From: Neopestalotiopsis rosae
Taxonomy: Eukaryota > Ascomycota > Sordariomycetes > Amphisphaeriales > Sporocadaceae
Direction: 5' to 3'
DNA: 64,000 bases
Assembly: GCA_023078685.1 (NCBI GenBank)
Contig: JALGAS010000001.1
Coordinates: forward strand, 124,001 to 188,000
Under the pieces are notes generated by a model. It searched no databases. It had not been told where the DNA came from and saw only the letters and a program-made list of their open reading frames with translations. The translations under genes were made by a program, and so were the position numbers. Below are positions 35,578-47,049 of this stretch, piece by piece (the stretch's first letter is position 1; each line of letters starts with the position of its first letter).

Positions 35578-36975
35578 GCAAAAGAGAATGTCCGCCATAT
35601 CGACCTTCTACCATTACAAACTTCTTTCTAGCACATGACTTTTTTGCTCTCGTCTTTACCAAAACGAGAACTAGACGTATATACCGCAAATGATATCCCG
35701 GGGATTTTGGGGCGGTCGGCTGATTTTATATTCTCTTTGTTCACTTCCTTTCTTTGCGGTCCACCGCTCGGTCTTCTTCTTCTTCTTCTCCTTCTTCTTC
35801 AACCCGCAGACTATTAGCGAGGCTTTACCCACAGGAGTTACACTTTTGTTTTTTTGCATCGCCCATATACCACATTTGTTTTATTGCCACAGTATTTATT
35901 TTGTTATAGCGAGTACCCCCCTTGCGCATTTGTTGTTTTGAAGCCATTGCATCTTATCCAAGGGAGCTGGACACAACAGAAGGATTGGGAAATGAGCAAC
36001 GGATGGGAGGGTCAATAGAGACCTGCCAGTCAAGTTTCAAATTTGTTGTGCTATCTGGTCTCAGAGAGACTCTATGGATTAGACAGCTGTTCTGACGGCT
36101 GTAACAGGCGACTCACTATTCAGGTAGCAGGGATATTATACCATATGCCTCGAGTCAAGACGTGGTGTGGGAGGTATGAGAACAAAATAAAGCGAAATTG
36201 AAATAGCAAGCAACATTTATACCTAGACGGAACAATGCATGCATAACTGGAAAGGTTCTCGAGGTGACTATTTTGGGTCACATAGAAAGTGAAAACTAAA
36301 ACCAGTGGGCACAATCCATGACAGAAGAAATCCTCGCGTCAATCCCGAGTAGCATTCGATGGCACCAGAAGAGAACATGATTTGCAGAACCCAGCCTGAC
36401 ACGTCAATGGCGATGTGACTATGATGATCCTATCTGCCCAGTCACTGCGCAAAGACTTGTATTGCGACAGTCCAAGACTGCATCAAATGTACCGATATGA
36501 TGTGGCAACGTGGCTGCCAGCCGCGAGCTTGAAAGCATGGAGAGACAGGACGTTGCACAAATTATCATGGTAGCTTTAACTTCAATGCTGTTCACTAGAT
36601 TCAAAGGCAATAGCTAGTATCAAGTCCGCATCAGGAATCATTCCCTTTCCAGCTCTCTCTTCCAGTCCCCTCTTGGATAATTCAAAAATTCGACAAACAG
36701 TTTGGCCCTTCTCGGTAAGCAAAGTGAGAAACGAACACACGCTTGCTGTTTTGGGGAAAGATATAAAGGATACTCGTCAAGTACGTAACAGCCAATTCCC
36801 CCCCATCATACACTAATCATCAGCAATAAGCGCGCATGAACTTTCAACAAAACAGACAAAACCCAAGACTTGTATTTCAACGCACAACTGTTCTCTCTCT
36901 CTCTCTCTCTTCCTCCCGACCCTGTCCGGATCTTCAAAAGATGGCAAAGCGCACCCAGTGTCCAGCAAGTCACCA
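35578..36975. other. spacer between convergent C2H2 and forkhead genes
   Basis: Both flanking genes end here, so most of it is 3' untranslated or terminator sequence. It has T- and CTT-rich tracts (35775-35800) and a (TC)10 repeat at 36892-36911. No gene is supported. Confidence 0.5.
36892..36911. repeat. (TC)10 dinucleotide repeat
   Basis: Ten TC units just downstream of the forkhead stop codon, hence GA repeats in its likely 3' untranslated region. Confidence 0.85.
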
Positions 36976-39318
36976 CTAACGACCGTTGGCTCTCGGCACG
37001 CCTAAACCGCGGCCAATCGGCGCGTGATAAGAACCAATACTCTGAAAGCCCCTGTTTGTGGTTTCCTGGTCAGCAAGTAGATTTATACAAAATTAACAGC
37101 CAGTCATATATTCTAAAAAAACTTACTTGGTGAGGTCAAAGCCAGCATCATCTTCCTCGTCCTCGTCCTCGTCCTCGTCGTCCTCTTGAGCGGCCAGGGT
37201 TGGCTCGGCCTTGACGTGAGGAGTTTCGCTACGGGCCGTTGATCTGCTTGGGCTCGCAATGGGCGAACGACTTCCGTTGGCCGGAGCTGGGGGGCTGCTG
37301 CTCCCTGGCAGGGGAGGCAAGGCAGGTTTTGAAGGGCTGGGGTCAAAAGGTAGAGCACGGAGGGGTGTGCTGCCAATGTCGGCATACTTCCAAAATGGAG
37401 CGGGCGAGCTCGTTGGCATATGTTGACTCGGCCGCTGAGCTGTGCTCGGAGGCGCAAGACGAGGATGGAGCTTCTGAGGTGCCGGGGTCACGAATGGAGC
37501 ACTCTCATCTTGCATGTACGATGAGGAGAGGGTAGGCGGCGATCGGGGGACACCGTCGGCGGTATCAAAGGGCCCAGATGCCGTCAAGGGTTTCCGCGGC
37601 CGAGGCAAGGGGCTCCCATCCTGGAAGCTTGCTGGCCCATCGGCATCGTATCGTGAGCGCTGAACAGGTGTCTGGGTAGGGTTCACCGAAGATGGCGGAG
37701 GTGGCGAGGCAATGGGAGAGAGCTTGCGTTTCCGTGCAGAACCCGGTGCCCGACCTGCCATTTCCCTTGGGCCATGGTTGACATAATTCAGGGGTCCGGG
37801 TTGACTCGGGGATGAGGGCGCAGATGATCCACGATGTCCTCCTCGTCCAGTCTTGTAGGCAGCATTGATCATTTCCTCCTTTTGCTCAGGGACTATCTCC
37901 CATTTCATACCCTTGCCAGGCTCGTCTGTAGACCTCGGCATCTTGGCAAAGGATTTGTTGAGTGAAAGATTGTGTCGAATCGAATTCTAGTCTGGTCAGC
38001 GAAAAGGACAAGTCGTCATAGCTCATTCGAATGAGACTTACCTGCCAGCCTCCGGCTTGCGCATGCCTATAGTATGCAAAGTTATCCATTATATACCTAT
38101 AGATACCATTGAGATTTAACTTATGATCCTCAGTACTGATGATGGCTTGAGTAATCATTTGCGCGTAGCTGTACTGGGGCTTGATGTGTTTATTCTCATC
38201 CAGGCTGAGGTCTAGATCATTATTGTTCATGAGTAATGTTCCGCTGCTGCCGTAAGCAGGAGATCGATGGTTCGACGATACGTTGGTGCGGCTGCGAACA
38301 GCTGATGGAGGCGTTCCAGGACGCCTATAGTCATGAGGCGCGGGGGCAATAAGCTGATGGGGGCCCGTACCCGGAGCACCCGGTGTCACAGCAGCGGCAC
38401 CCTTTGGTGTTTTGCTCAGTATTGCTTCTGGAACAGGGAGCGGCAAGGCGCTGCGAACCTCGGGTGGCGGACTAGACTTCTGAGGTTTCGTAGTAATGGT
38501 GGGAGGGCCATGGCCGATGCGCGACGTATACATCTCGTGAACTCTCAGAGGCCCTAGATTAGCCGGTAGGACAAACATCATCTCGATTCCTCCAACCTCG
38601 ACAACATCGCCGCTGGATAGCAAGTATGGGGAATCCTCGCGCTTCAGGGTTTCTCCATTGACCTTTAGACCATTGCGACCCTTGACCTTGAGAAACCAGC
38701 TTCCGTGATCAGATTCAGGGTCGGCATCGGGGTCAAAGTAGATCATGGCAGTCTGGCGCGAAAAGACCTTGGTAGGGCCGAGATCGATATGCACAAAGTC
38801 CTTTGCATTGGGGTCGGTGGGCGCCGTCTGGCCATGCGCGATCTCGGTGGTGCGGCCAATGTTCACGATGAGATGCTTGACAAAGTAGGTCCATTCCTGA
38901 GCAGCAATTTTGGCATAAGCAGAGATATCACCCCCAGAGGGATCCTGTAAAGAATTTGCATGATCGCGGCTGGCTTGCGTGGGTATACTGGCGAGGCATT
39001 GTGTGACTTTTGATATCAAGGCTTCGTCAGAGTTCGCGTTGGCGTCCACAGTCAGTGTCGAGTCTTCATCGTCGGCAGGCTCTGAAGGAGGATCTAACTG
39101 AACCTGAAGCCGGGCCAATTAGCAGAGGAAACAAAGCTGAAGCCGGACCAGTGATGACAGCAGCAGTGGCTGGCCACCTGGGGCAGCGATGGCGGACTGA
39201 CCTTTCTTCTGCGCTTCGAGGGCCGCGATGGTGACGAGAGTTCAGTGGCAGGACCGGGGCTGGGGTCGCGCGTCTTGCGCGCCCGTTGAGAGGATCGCCG
39301 TGTCGCGGATGGCGGCAT
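36976..39318 (-). CDS. fkh1: forkhead transcription factor with FHA domain (Fkh1/Fkh2 type)
   Basis: Four exons: 39318-39202, 39103-38042, 37986-37127 and 37051-36976, giving 704 residues. An FHA phosphopeptide-binding domain spans about 108-220 ([35 protein letters not shown]). The forkhead DNA-binding domain is at about 347-430 ([18 protein letters not shown] joined across an intron to [16 protein letters not shown]). The C-terminal half is Pro/Ser-rich with many SP/TP sites and ends in an acidic block. The FHA plus forkhead combination defines the Fkh1/Fkh2 group, nuclear regulators of G2/M gene clusters that are controlled by CDK phosphorylation. The last exon ([12 protein letters not shown]...) is supported by frame and by remembered fungal C-termini. 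The stop codon of the unspliced form overlaps the splice donor (see findings). The symbol is by class only. Confidence 0.88.
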
Positions 39319-41900
39319 GGTGTAATGGCCAGCAAGGCAGTCAGACGCCGCCCATTGACTCGCATGTAACGAGGCTGCGGTATGCGTAGGTACGCGGATA
39401 TGATGTCAAGATCAGTAGTACGTTAGGAATACCTAGTAGAACCACTTTGGTGGGAATAAAAAAAAGCCGGGCGCGGGCGGCAACTAGGAAATTAAGCAAA
39501 GCTATCGCGATAGCTTCGATCCGTGTCGCGTCGCGCACCAAGGATGGCCTGGGCCTCTGGGGGCCTCTGGGCCGGGGCCTGGGGCCTGGGGTAGAGAATG
39601 TTGCCTAGCAGCTGGCAAGAAACCACTCGCAGGTGCAATACTGATCATGAGCCGTCCAGCTGGAATGCGCCGACAATGCGCGCGGGTGTTGACAATGGCG
39701 ATGGTGCGCCCGGCCTCCAAGTCAAAACTGGCGATGGATGAATTTGCTTGCTAGGCGCGTCGCAAAGGGAGAGATCGTCGCGCCTGGGAAGACGTAAGTA
39801 TGTAATGTGAGGTAGTTAGGTACGTAAAGTCGCGGAGAAAAGGCGACGAGTCGAAAGTGGGTGGGGTTCTATGACTTTGTGAAGGCATAAAAAAAAGTAG
39901 AATGATGGGAATGTACATCCAATCTCTCTTCTTTTTTTTTCCTCTAAAGTGACTGAGGGTCGCTTCTGAATTGAGAATCCTTTTCCGTTTCTCCTATCTT
40001 TTAATTATTATTCCTTGGTCTTCCTCTTTCTATTTCCGGTATGAAAGGAGTAGGTAATGTATGTAAGTAAATCTATGCAATGACGAGGAGACGCAATGCC
40101 AGACACTGCTGCAGGTGTCACCACTCCAGGCTGCAGAGGGGGGAAATCTTTTTTTTTTCTCCCCTTGTCCCTCCCTTCTCCGATTCATAGTAAACAAGAT
40201 TCCGTCAGTGGAAAGAGCAAAAGAAAAATTGGTCGAAGAACAAACTTAAACCCGCCAGTTCCGATTGAGACCATGGCCAGGAATTACTTAAAGTACGCTG
40301 GAGTCTGGACTTGTCAAGAACAATCAATCACATTACATTTCTTGAATTATGCGTATCATGTATTCGGCGAGCTGCTTTACGACGGCCAATCTGATGTCCA
40401 ATCCTTTTGAATCTACTTTCCACGATGTGAGAAGTGAGGGAAGCAGACAACTAGCCTAGAAAACAAGAATACATCTTCATGATTAAATCGGCTGCATATG
40501 ATTTAGAGTCGGCGCGCTCGCTCTGGCTGGCGTCCAAGATCCCTGCCACACCCAAGAGCGCGTCACCGTAGGCGTACGCCAATTCGATGCGCTTATCTGC
40601 ATGTATGTTTAAGTGCCTTCACCAACCCGCTCGCTGATCGTCCCCTAAATCGACAGTGGGACAGTGGTACAGTGAGTGAGTGACCTGAGAAATGGCCGAC
40701 AGCTGCTGGAGGCCACCTTTCAGGACCCCTTGCTTTGTATGGTGGTGTGGGGTAAATGGCCAAGCAAGCAACTTACATATGTATGTACGACCGCCCGGAA
40801 CCTTGGTGCTCATTGGTACTCGCTCGGGACTGAAAAGGCACATCAAGTGATTCTACACTTTGCATGAGTACCTAGGTTAGGTATTGACGGTAGGTTTTTG
40901 TATTTTGCCCCCGACTTCCATCTTACTGGGCCTCGAAATATCTACCTAGATGTCTGGATACTTAGGTACTGTTTCATGCATTCGTCCTAAATAGACATGT
41001 TATAATCTACATGTAGTGCAAACAGGAAACAGGAAACAGCATTGGATCAGGAGCGCCAGTTATCATTAGCAACGGGGCCAAAACATGTAGATAAATAACA
41101 TTCAAACATGCTGATCACGGCGGTCCTTAAAGACACTTTCAGCCCATGACAAGCCATGTCACATGGGGGTTTGTGTAGGTTTACTCATTTGTCCCGTCCA
41201 GTCAGCCAAAGCTAAAACTAAATAGGTTGATTGTTGACTTGGTAAAGTTCAATGTTTTAGCTCTAGTTCAACTTGAAGACATCCATCTATCTGGATCAGG
41301 AGTATTTGGATTTGCACCTGTCAAATAACCGTTGCTCAAACGCCAAATAGCTCCTTTGCTCACGAAGCAGTGATTCTGTTGGTGGTCCTCAAAGTCAATG
41401 GATTGATATGACTTCGTGCCTCGTCCTATCCGGTCTCACCCTGTTCTCTAAATAGTCTTTGTTGCCACGTGCAAGTCAATCAACGTCAGGAAAATAGTCC
41501 GGCCGTCGTTACGTTATTCGACTTGTGACAGACCCAAGATACAGAGACAAGAGTGAAGATGTGCTGAATTTAGCGTTTGTGAGAGTAGCAGCATCATTGC
41601 ATTTGATGCAATGACAAGTTGTGTACAAAGCAGTTCCACTGCTGGCTGTGGCCTACCTTGGCTACCTAGGTAAACACAGCCTCCCGTTCTATAATAGATG
41701 ATCCCCATATCATCCCAAAAGCGCCTGAAATGAGGGAGAATTATGATACAACAGCTCATTCCTCATAAATAGAGAAGATTTGTACATGCCCCGTTTTTTG
41801 GTTTCTCTCGCTTTTATGAACCCCCTATTGCTCCAATGCCCCAAAGGAAAACAGCCTTTTTCCCACGAACATACAAATTCATACTCATAGACTTGGTCTT
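39319..41900. other. forkhead upstream region and clu1 3' region
   Basis: No supportable gene in 2.6 kb. The part nearest 39319 contains G/C-rich repeats (GGGCCTCTGGG-like units, 39548-39590) and is the likely forkhead promoter. ACCTAGGT palindromes occur at 40870-40877 and 41664-41671. Confidence 0.5.
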
Positions 41901-44900
41901 TTAGTTGTTGGCAACACTGAGGCGGCGCATCTTAGGCCCGCCACGTCCAGACTGCTTCTTCTTGGTGCTCTTCTTCTGCGAGTCATCTCCTTCAATGAAC
42001 TTGATAAGCTCATCGATGCTTCGCGAATCGAGACCGGTCTTGGAGGACTTGCTCTTGCTCAGAACGGATGGCTGAACGTTGCCGGTACCGCTGCCCAGAG
42101 CGACGTTACGAGTCGGGAACTTGATACCAGCACGGAGGCGCTTGGCTTGCTGGTCCTTGTCGCGCTTGGCCAGCGCCACGGCGTTTTGAGTCAACGTCTC
42201 AAGCCAGTTCTCGGCCTCCTTGGTGTTTTGGTTCTCAGGGCCGAGTGTGTCCTTGAAGATGTTGTAGCAATCACGCATCTTGGTCAGCGCAGCCTTTGGC
42301 TCGTTGTCGAGAGCCAGTGCCTGGGCAAGCTGGAACAGGAGACTGGCGGAGCTCAAAGAGTTCTTGCCCATGATGCGCTCACAGACGCCGAGAGACTGCT
42401 CAAACCAGATACGGGACTCATGGTAGGCATGGAGGCTCTGAAGCATGACAGCAGCGTTGTTCAAGGTAGTGATGGAATCGGGGTGGTCGGCACCGTAGAT
42501 AACCTTCCACAGGTCAAGACCATGCTTGACGTAGGTAAGTGCCGACTTGCTGTCGCCAGAGCCGTGCAAAAACAGACTCAAGTTGAGGTACGCCAGTAGA
42601 GTCTCGGCGTTGTCGACACCCAGTGTCCTCTCCGACACGATAACAGCCTTGCGTGCCAGATCGACAGCTGCCTCCTTCTCGTCCAATTGGTAGTAGATTT
42701 GGGCCAGGGTAGCGTAGGCGCGGGCAACCTCGGGGTGGATGATGCCGTAGATCTGCTCATGCAGAGTCAAGGACTCAAGCAACAACTCCATGCCGATCTT
42801 CTTGTTGTTCTGCATGAGGGAGTGGCGACCACCCTCCAGTGCCTCCTCGGAGATGACACTTCTCGGGGCCGAGTCCTTGACAATAGGCACAATGTTCAGG
42901 ATGTCGTCGGCAACAAAGGTGGTGGGCACGACGGTAGCAGAAGCATGGGATGCCGGAGAGCCCTCTCTGGTCTTCTTCTTCTTCTTGTTCTTGCTGCTGC
43001 TCTCACCAGATGCGTGACCGTTGACTCCGTTTGTTGCTTTACCGTTGCTGGCGGGCTGCTCAACTTCAGACTTGACATCCTCGACGAACTGGAACTCCTT
43101 GTGCTGCAGCTGGAAACCCAGCTTGAGGGAGACCTCACGCAGAACCTGGAGAGGCTTCAGCTGGAAGGGCCAGTCGGCCTGCAGAGTGTATCTGAAGCGC
43201 CGGGTAGCCTCGCCTTCAATTTCCTTGCGGAGCGACTCAGGAGTCAGTTCCGCGAAAGCCAGGTCAGCCTCAGGATACAAGGCCTTGAGCGACTCATCAA
43301 TATCTGCGACCGGCTTGGGGTTAAAGCTAAATCCAATGAAGCAGTTGAGCAGGTGAGCAATGCATGCAGAAGTGAGCGGCATCGGGAGGTACCGCAGGTA
43401 CTTTCCGGCAACGTGCTTGAATGATCTAGCAACAATTTCCTGCTGGCACAGATCCGCCAGGCGCTGCAATCTAGGGCCCTCACAAGCTGCAATGACCTTG
43501 GTAAGGTAACGCATGTTGATACCGCGCTTGTGCATAATGCGGGTCAGAGAGACGCCGTCGATAGGGAATGGCAACTCCGAATTCTTAATGTCGTTGACGA
43601 ACTCGGGCACAATGTTGTCTCGCAGGTAAGTACAGGCGTTGCGCACCTCTTGTTCATCTGCAGCCCACTGCTCCTTTTCGGCGTCCGTCTGGGGCACCTG
43701 GCCACTGAAGGCATCCGCGTTCAAGGCAAAAGAGAAGCCAGATGTATCGAGGCGATCGTCCTCCTCTTCCTGCTCCTCACCATTCTCTGGCTTCTCGGAC
43801 TCGCTTTCGGCGGGCTTGTCAGCAGCCTTCTCCTCAGACTTTTCGGCGGACTCTTCGGAGCCCTCCTGCTTCGACTCAGGCTTATCGGCCAGCTTCTTCT
43901 GGCGCTTGGCCAGTTCGGCGTTGACCCACTCGGTCCACTTCTGAGTTCTCAGAGCCTCAACAAGCTCAGGTCGCAAGACCGACATGCGATGAGGGTAATC
44001 CGAGTCATCGTTCTCGGTAACATTTCCGACTTCCTCCATCCACGAGATGTCCAGGGGAGTAATGCGGTAAAGGTCCAAGACATATTTGCGGCCGTCCGTG
44101 CCCATCAATCCCTTGGTCTCGACGCTAGCCTCAAGCTCGAAACACTTGCCGTCCTTGTCCCATACAGAGTGCTTCTTGCCACGAAGAGATCGTGAAAGCT
44201 TGCTGAAGGTGTCGATGAATCGCTCGTCGGCAGCGACAATTTCTTTGCCCTCCACAGCACCGTAGTCGATGGAGTGCTCGCCTGGCTCACGCTGCTTGAA
44301 GATACCAGGAACGATACTTTGGCCAACAATTCGCTTGCCCAGGTAGTCCACAACAACAGTAGCAGGGCTGTAGAGACCGTCAATGTCGAGTTGGTTCACA
44401 ATCCTGACTCCAGCCACATCCTTGCCAGTGGCAACTCTGGCAGCGTCATCGCCACCCTCGGTGGTAAATGTGCCAACGCCATCAGCTCCGTAGGAAAAGA
44501 AGATGTTGTTATAAACAAAGATCTGGGCATCGCGCCCCTCGGTTGGGTTCAGAGGCGTCACCTCATTACGGGCAACAAGGATAGCACCTTTGGCTGCAGC
44601 ATCTGTATAGTCGGCGAAAAGCTTGGAAATAAACCTTTCCCGAAAGACTCTATCTTGTACAGTCTCCTTAGGCAATTCGCGGGCTGATTGGAATTCCTCG
44701 TTCCAGTCTCGAAGGCTGTCTGTGTTGTCGATACCAGCAATCAGGTAGCCCTCCTGTGACCGCGTAATGTCTGCACTGTGTTGGTTTGTTGTCGAGGATG
44801 TGCTAGGAACCAGCCAGGGAGCTGCGGGGATGGCATTGGTCAACTGGAAGGTTGCCAGAGGATCTCTGCGGCTGCTGTATTCGATGAGCTTCTGGAAGGA

Positions 44901-45941
44901 CTCAGCAAAGGAAGGCGAGATCTGCTCGACCAAGGTCAGGAGCGAGTGCGCCGAGTGACCCTTGGTTGAAGACTTTGGCGTGGGGTCGAATTTGCTGTTT
45001 GACGACTTGTTGACGTAGAAACCTCCAACGTGAGATGTGATTTGGTATTGTTCTCCCTCGTTTGTCGATACCACAAGGTACAAAAGGTGTCCCTTTTGTC
45101 GGAGGTGGTATGGCGGTGGGTTCCATGCCGAAAGAGCGATGGACTTGACTGTCTTCGGGGCAGGCTCTTCTTCCTTTGGCAGCAGCGTAGTCGGCTTGGC
45201 GGATGCGGCAAACTCGTAGCTGGCAGCCTGGGCATTGTCAATGTCCTTGGTCTCGGCGGTGACGGCATCAAATAGCGAGACGCCAGGGGTAACACCATGC
45301 AAGGTGTCAGTCCTGTCACCAGCAGCACCGATCAGGTCCCGGACCCGAATAACATGAATACGAGCCTCCTTCTCTGTATAAGGATCCTCAATCAACTTAA
45401 TCTCGGCATCTGCGCCAAGTCCCTTGACGTCGGATATCTGAACAAAGTCGTTTATGCGCTCGCCGTTGAATTCGAGGTGGAAGCAGGAATATTGAAAGGC
45501 GGCGGGAAGCTCAATGATGGACTGGCGCAATTCGTGAACCTGCTCTTGTGGCGAAGCCTATATATGACCAAGTTAGCAAACATGGATTGACGTATCGGAC
45601 TGTGACTCTGTGAGTTGCAAACATACCACCATGTTGATCTTGTGAGGCTCGTTGGGAAGAATCACAGTCAGAGGAAAGAGAGCTAGGGGTCGATTAGTAT
45701 AGGGCTGGAAGCACCTCGTGTCACGGCACAGGCAACATACCTTCGCCAGCTTGCTCAGCTTCCTCGTCTGGGACATCCGCGTTGGTGTCAGCAACCGGCT
45801 CTGAGTTGCCATTGGCAGCTACCTCGGATGACGGAGCTGCAGCTTGAACAATGTTTGTCAGTTGATGGTTGATGTTTGTGCACGCGGCGAAAAGCGAGAC
45901 TCACCGGCAGCAGCGGGGGTGTTGTCCTTCTCGGCAGCCAT
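41901..45941 (-). CDS. clu1: Clu1/TIF31 clustered mitochondria protein
   Basis: Four exons: 45941-45905, 45842-45741, 45682-45627 and 45557-41901, giving 1283 residues; all donors are gtatg/gtgag. An Ala/Glu-rich start is followed by the N-terminal beta-grasp-like region (ALFPLTVILPNEPHKINMV). The CLU domain lies at about 340-600 (RERFISKLFADYTDAAAKGA; QIFVYNNIFFSYGADG), followed by the central IVPEFVNDIKNSELPFPIDG segment. A tetratricopeptide array lies at about 975-1180 (HPEVARAYATLAQIYYQL; LGVDNAETLLAYLNLSLFL). A basic tail (GRGGPKMRRLSVANN) ends the protein. CLU proteins are cytosolic, bind mRNAs for mitochondrial proteins and keep mitochondria dispersed; in yeast the protein also associates with eIF3. 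An Glu/Lys-rich insert (about 620-670) is low complexity. Three small 5' exons with one large 3' exon is a typical fungal layout. Confidence 0.93.
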
Positions 45942-47049
45942 TTTTGAAGAAGCCCAAAGATCGCAGTTAATAGGAAATTATAAGGCAGCCTTAGCAAAAA
46001 AGGGGGAGTTGTAATTCAATATACAAGGTCGGCGGGCAAAGCAAATGACCAGCACGATAGAAAGTACTGTGACTGCCAAAAGGAAGAAAGAAAAAGTGGT
46101 CTACAAGATGATACAACCAGGACCAAGAAGTTATTGTACAGGCCAGCAGAAAGAGTGGCACTTCAATTGGGGGTTGAGATGGCAGGAGACGAGAAAGGTT
46201 GGATTACGGCAGTAGGAGAAGCTATTTCCATTTCTTCTTCTCGACTCGACACGGGACCAAGATATTTTTTTTCACGCCGGGAAAAGTTTGATGGAGACCC
46301 GAATGTATCCGGCGCAGCGGAGCTCGCGTCATGGAGGCCGCGAGCTGGCTGAAAAGGAGGTTCTGTACGCATTTTGATTGGACAGAGATGGTCCTCGGGT
46401 CTGTCGGTGCCCTGTGAGCCACCTCAAACAGCCCGTACGGCAAGCCTAGAATGGCATGAATAGGTGCCATAGAAGCCCCCCAAGGTGAGGAGAGGCTCGC
46501 TGGAAAATACTCCCGTGACCCCTGTCTAGGGCCTCTCCTTCTCCAGAACCCGCAAAATCGTCACTTAGCGCAGAATTGATCTTCATGCAATTGGCCCTGG
46601 CATTCATGGACGTTTTTGTTCAGAGAGCGACAAAGGGCATGAGTCGCATGACTAGCATCAAATGCTCAGCCGAGCTAGTCCCCAAAGTGGTAATGCCGTC
46701 AACAAAAACACAACTCCAAGGGCCAACCAAGTATCGTCAGAATCACCATCACCAACAACGACATTCATAGTCGCAAACTTATTTTGGTATCCATCAAGAC
46801 TACATCCAGAACGGCTTATGAAGAAGTCAATGTCTTAGATTCTTGGAAACACTTGCAGAGCTTTGGTGCATTGGCTTGACAATCCTGTCCTTGTTCCAAC
46901 ACTTTAGCTGCTTGCTCAAACTTCGTTGCTATGCAATCTTTTCGACAGCATATTGCTATGAGCATGTCATAAATCGCCCAGAATTCATCTTGGATACTCA
47001 AAAGTATATTGCACTCTTATGTGAATATATCTATCCCCTTGATTTCGGC
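45942..47049. other. divergent promoter region of clu1 and the unknown KEN-motif gene
   Basis: 1.1 kb between two start codons pointing away from each other, so both promoters lie here. Frames are short. The downstream gene's frame is open back to 46843 but without an ATG before 47050. Confidence 0.5.
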
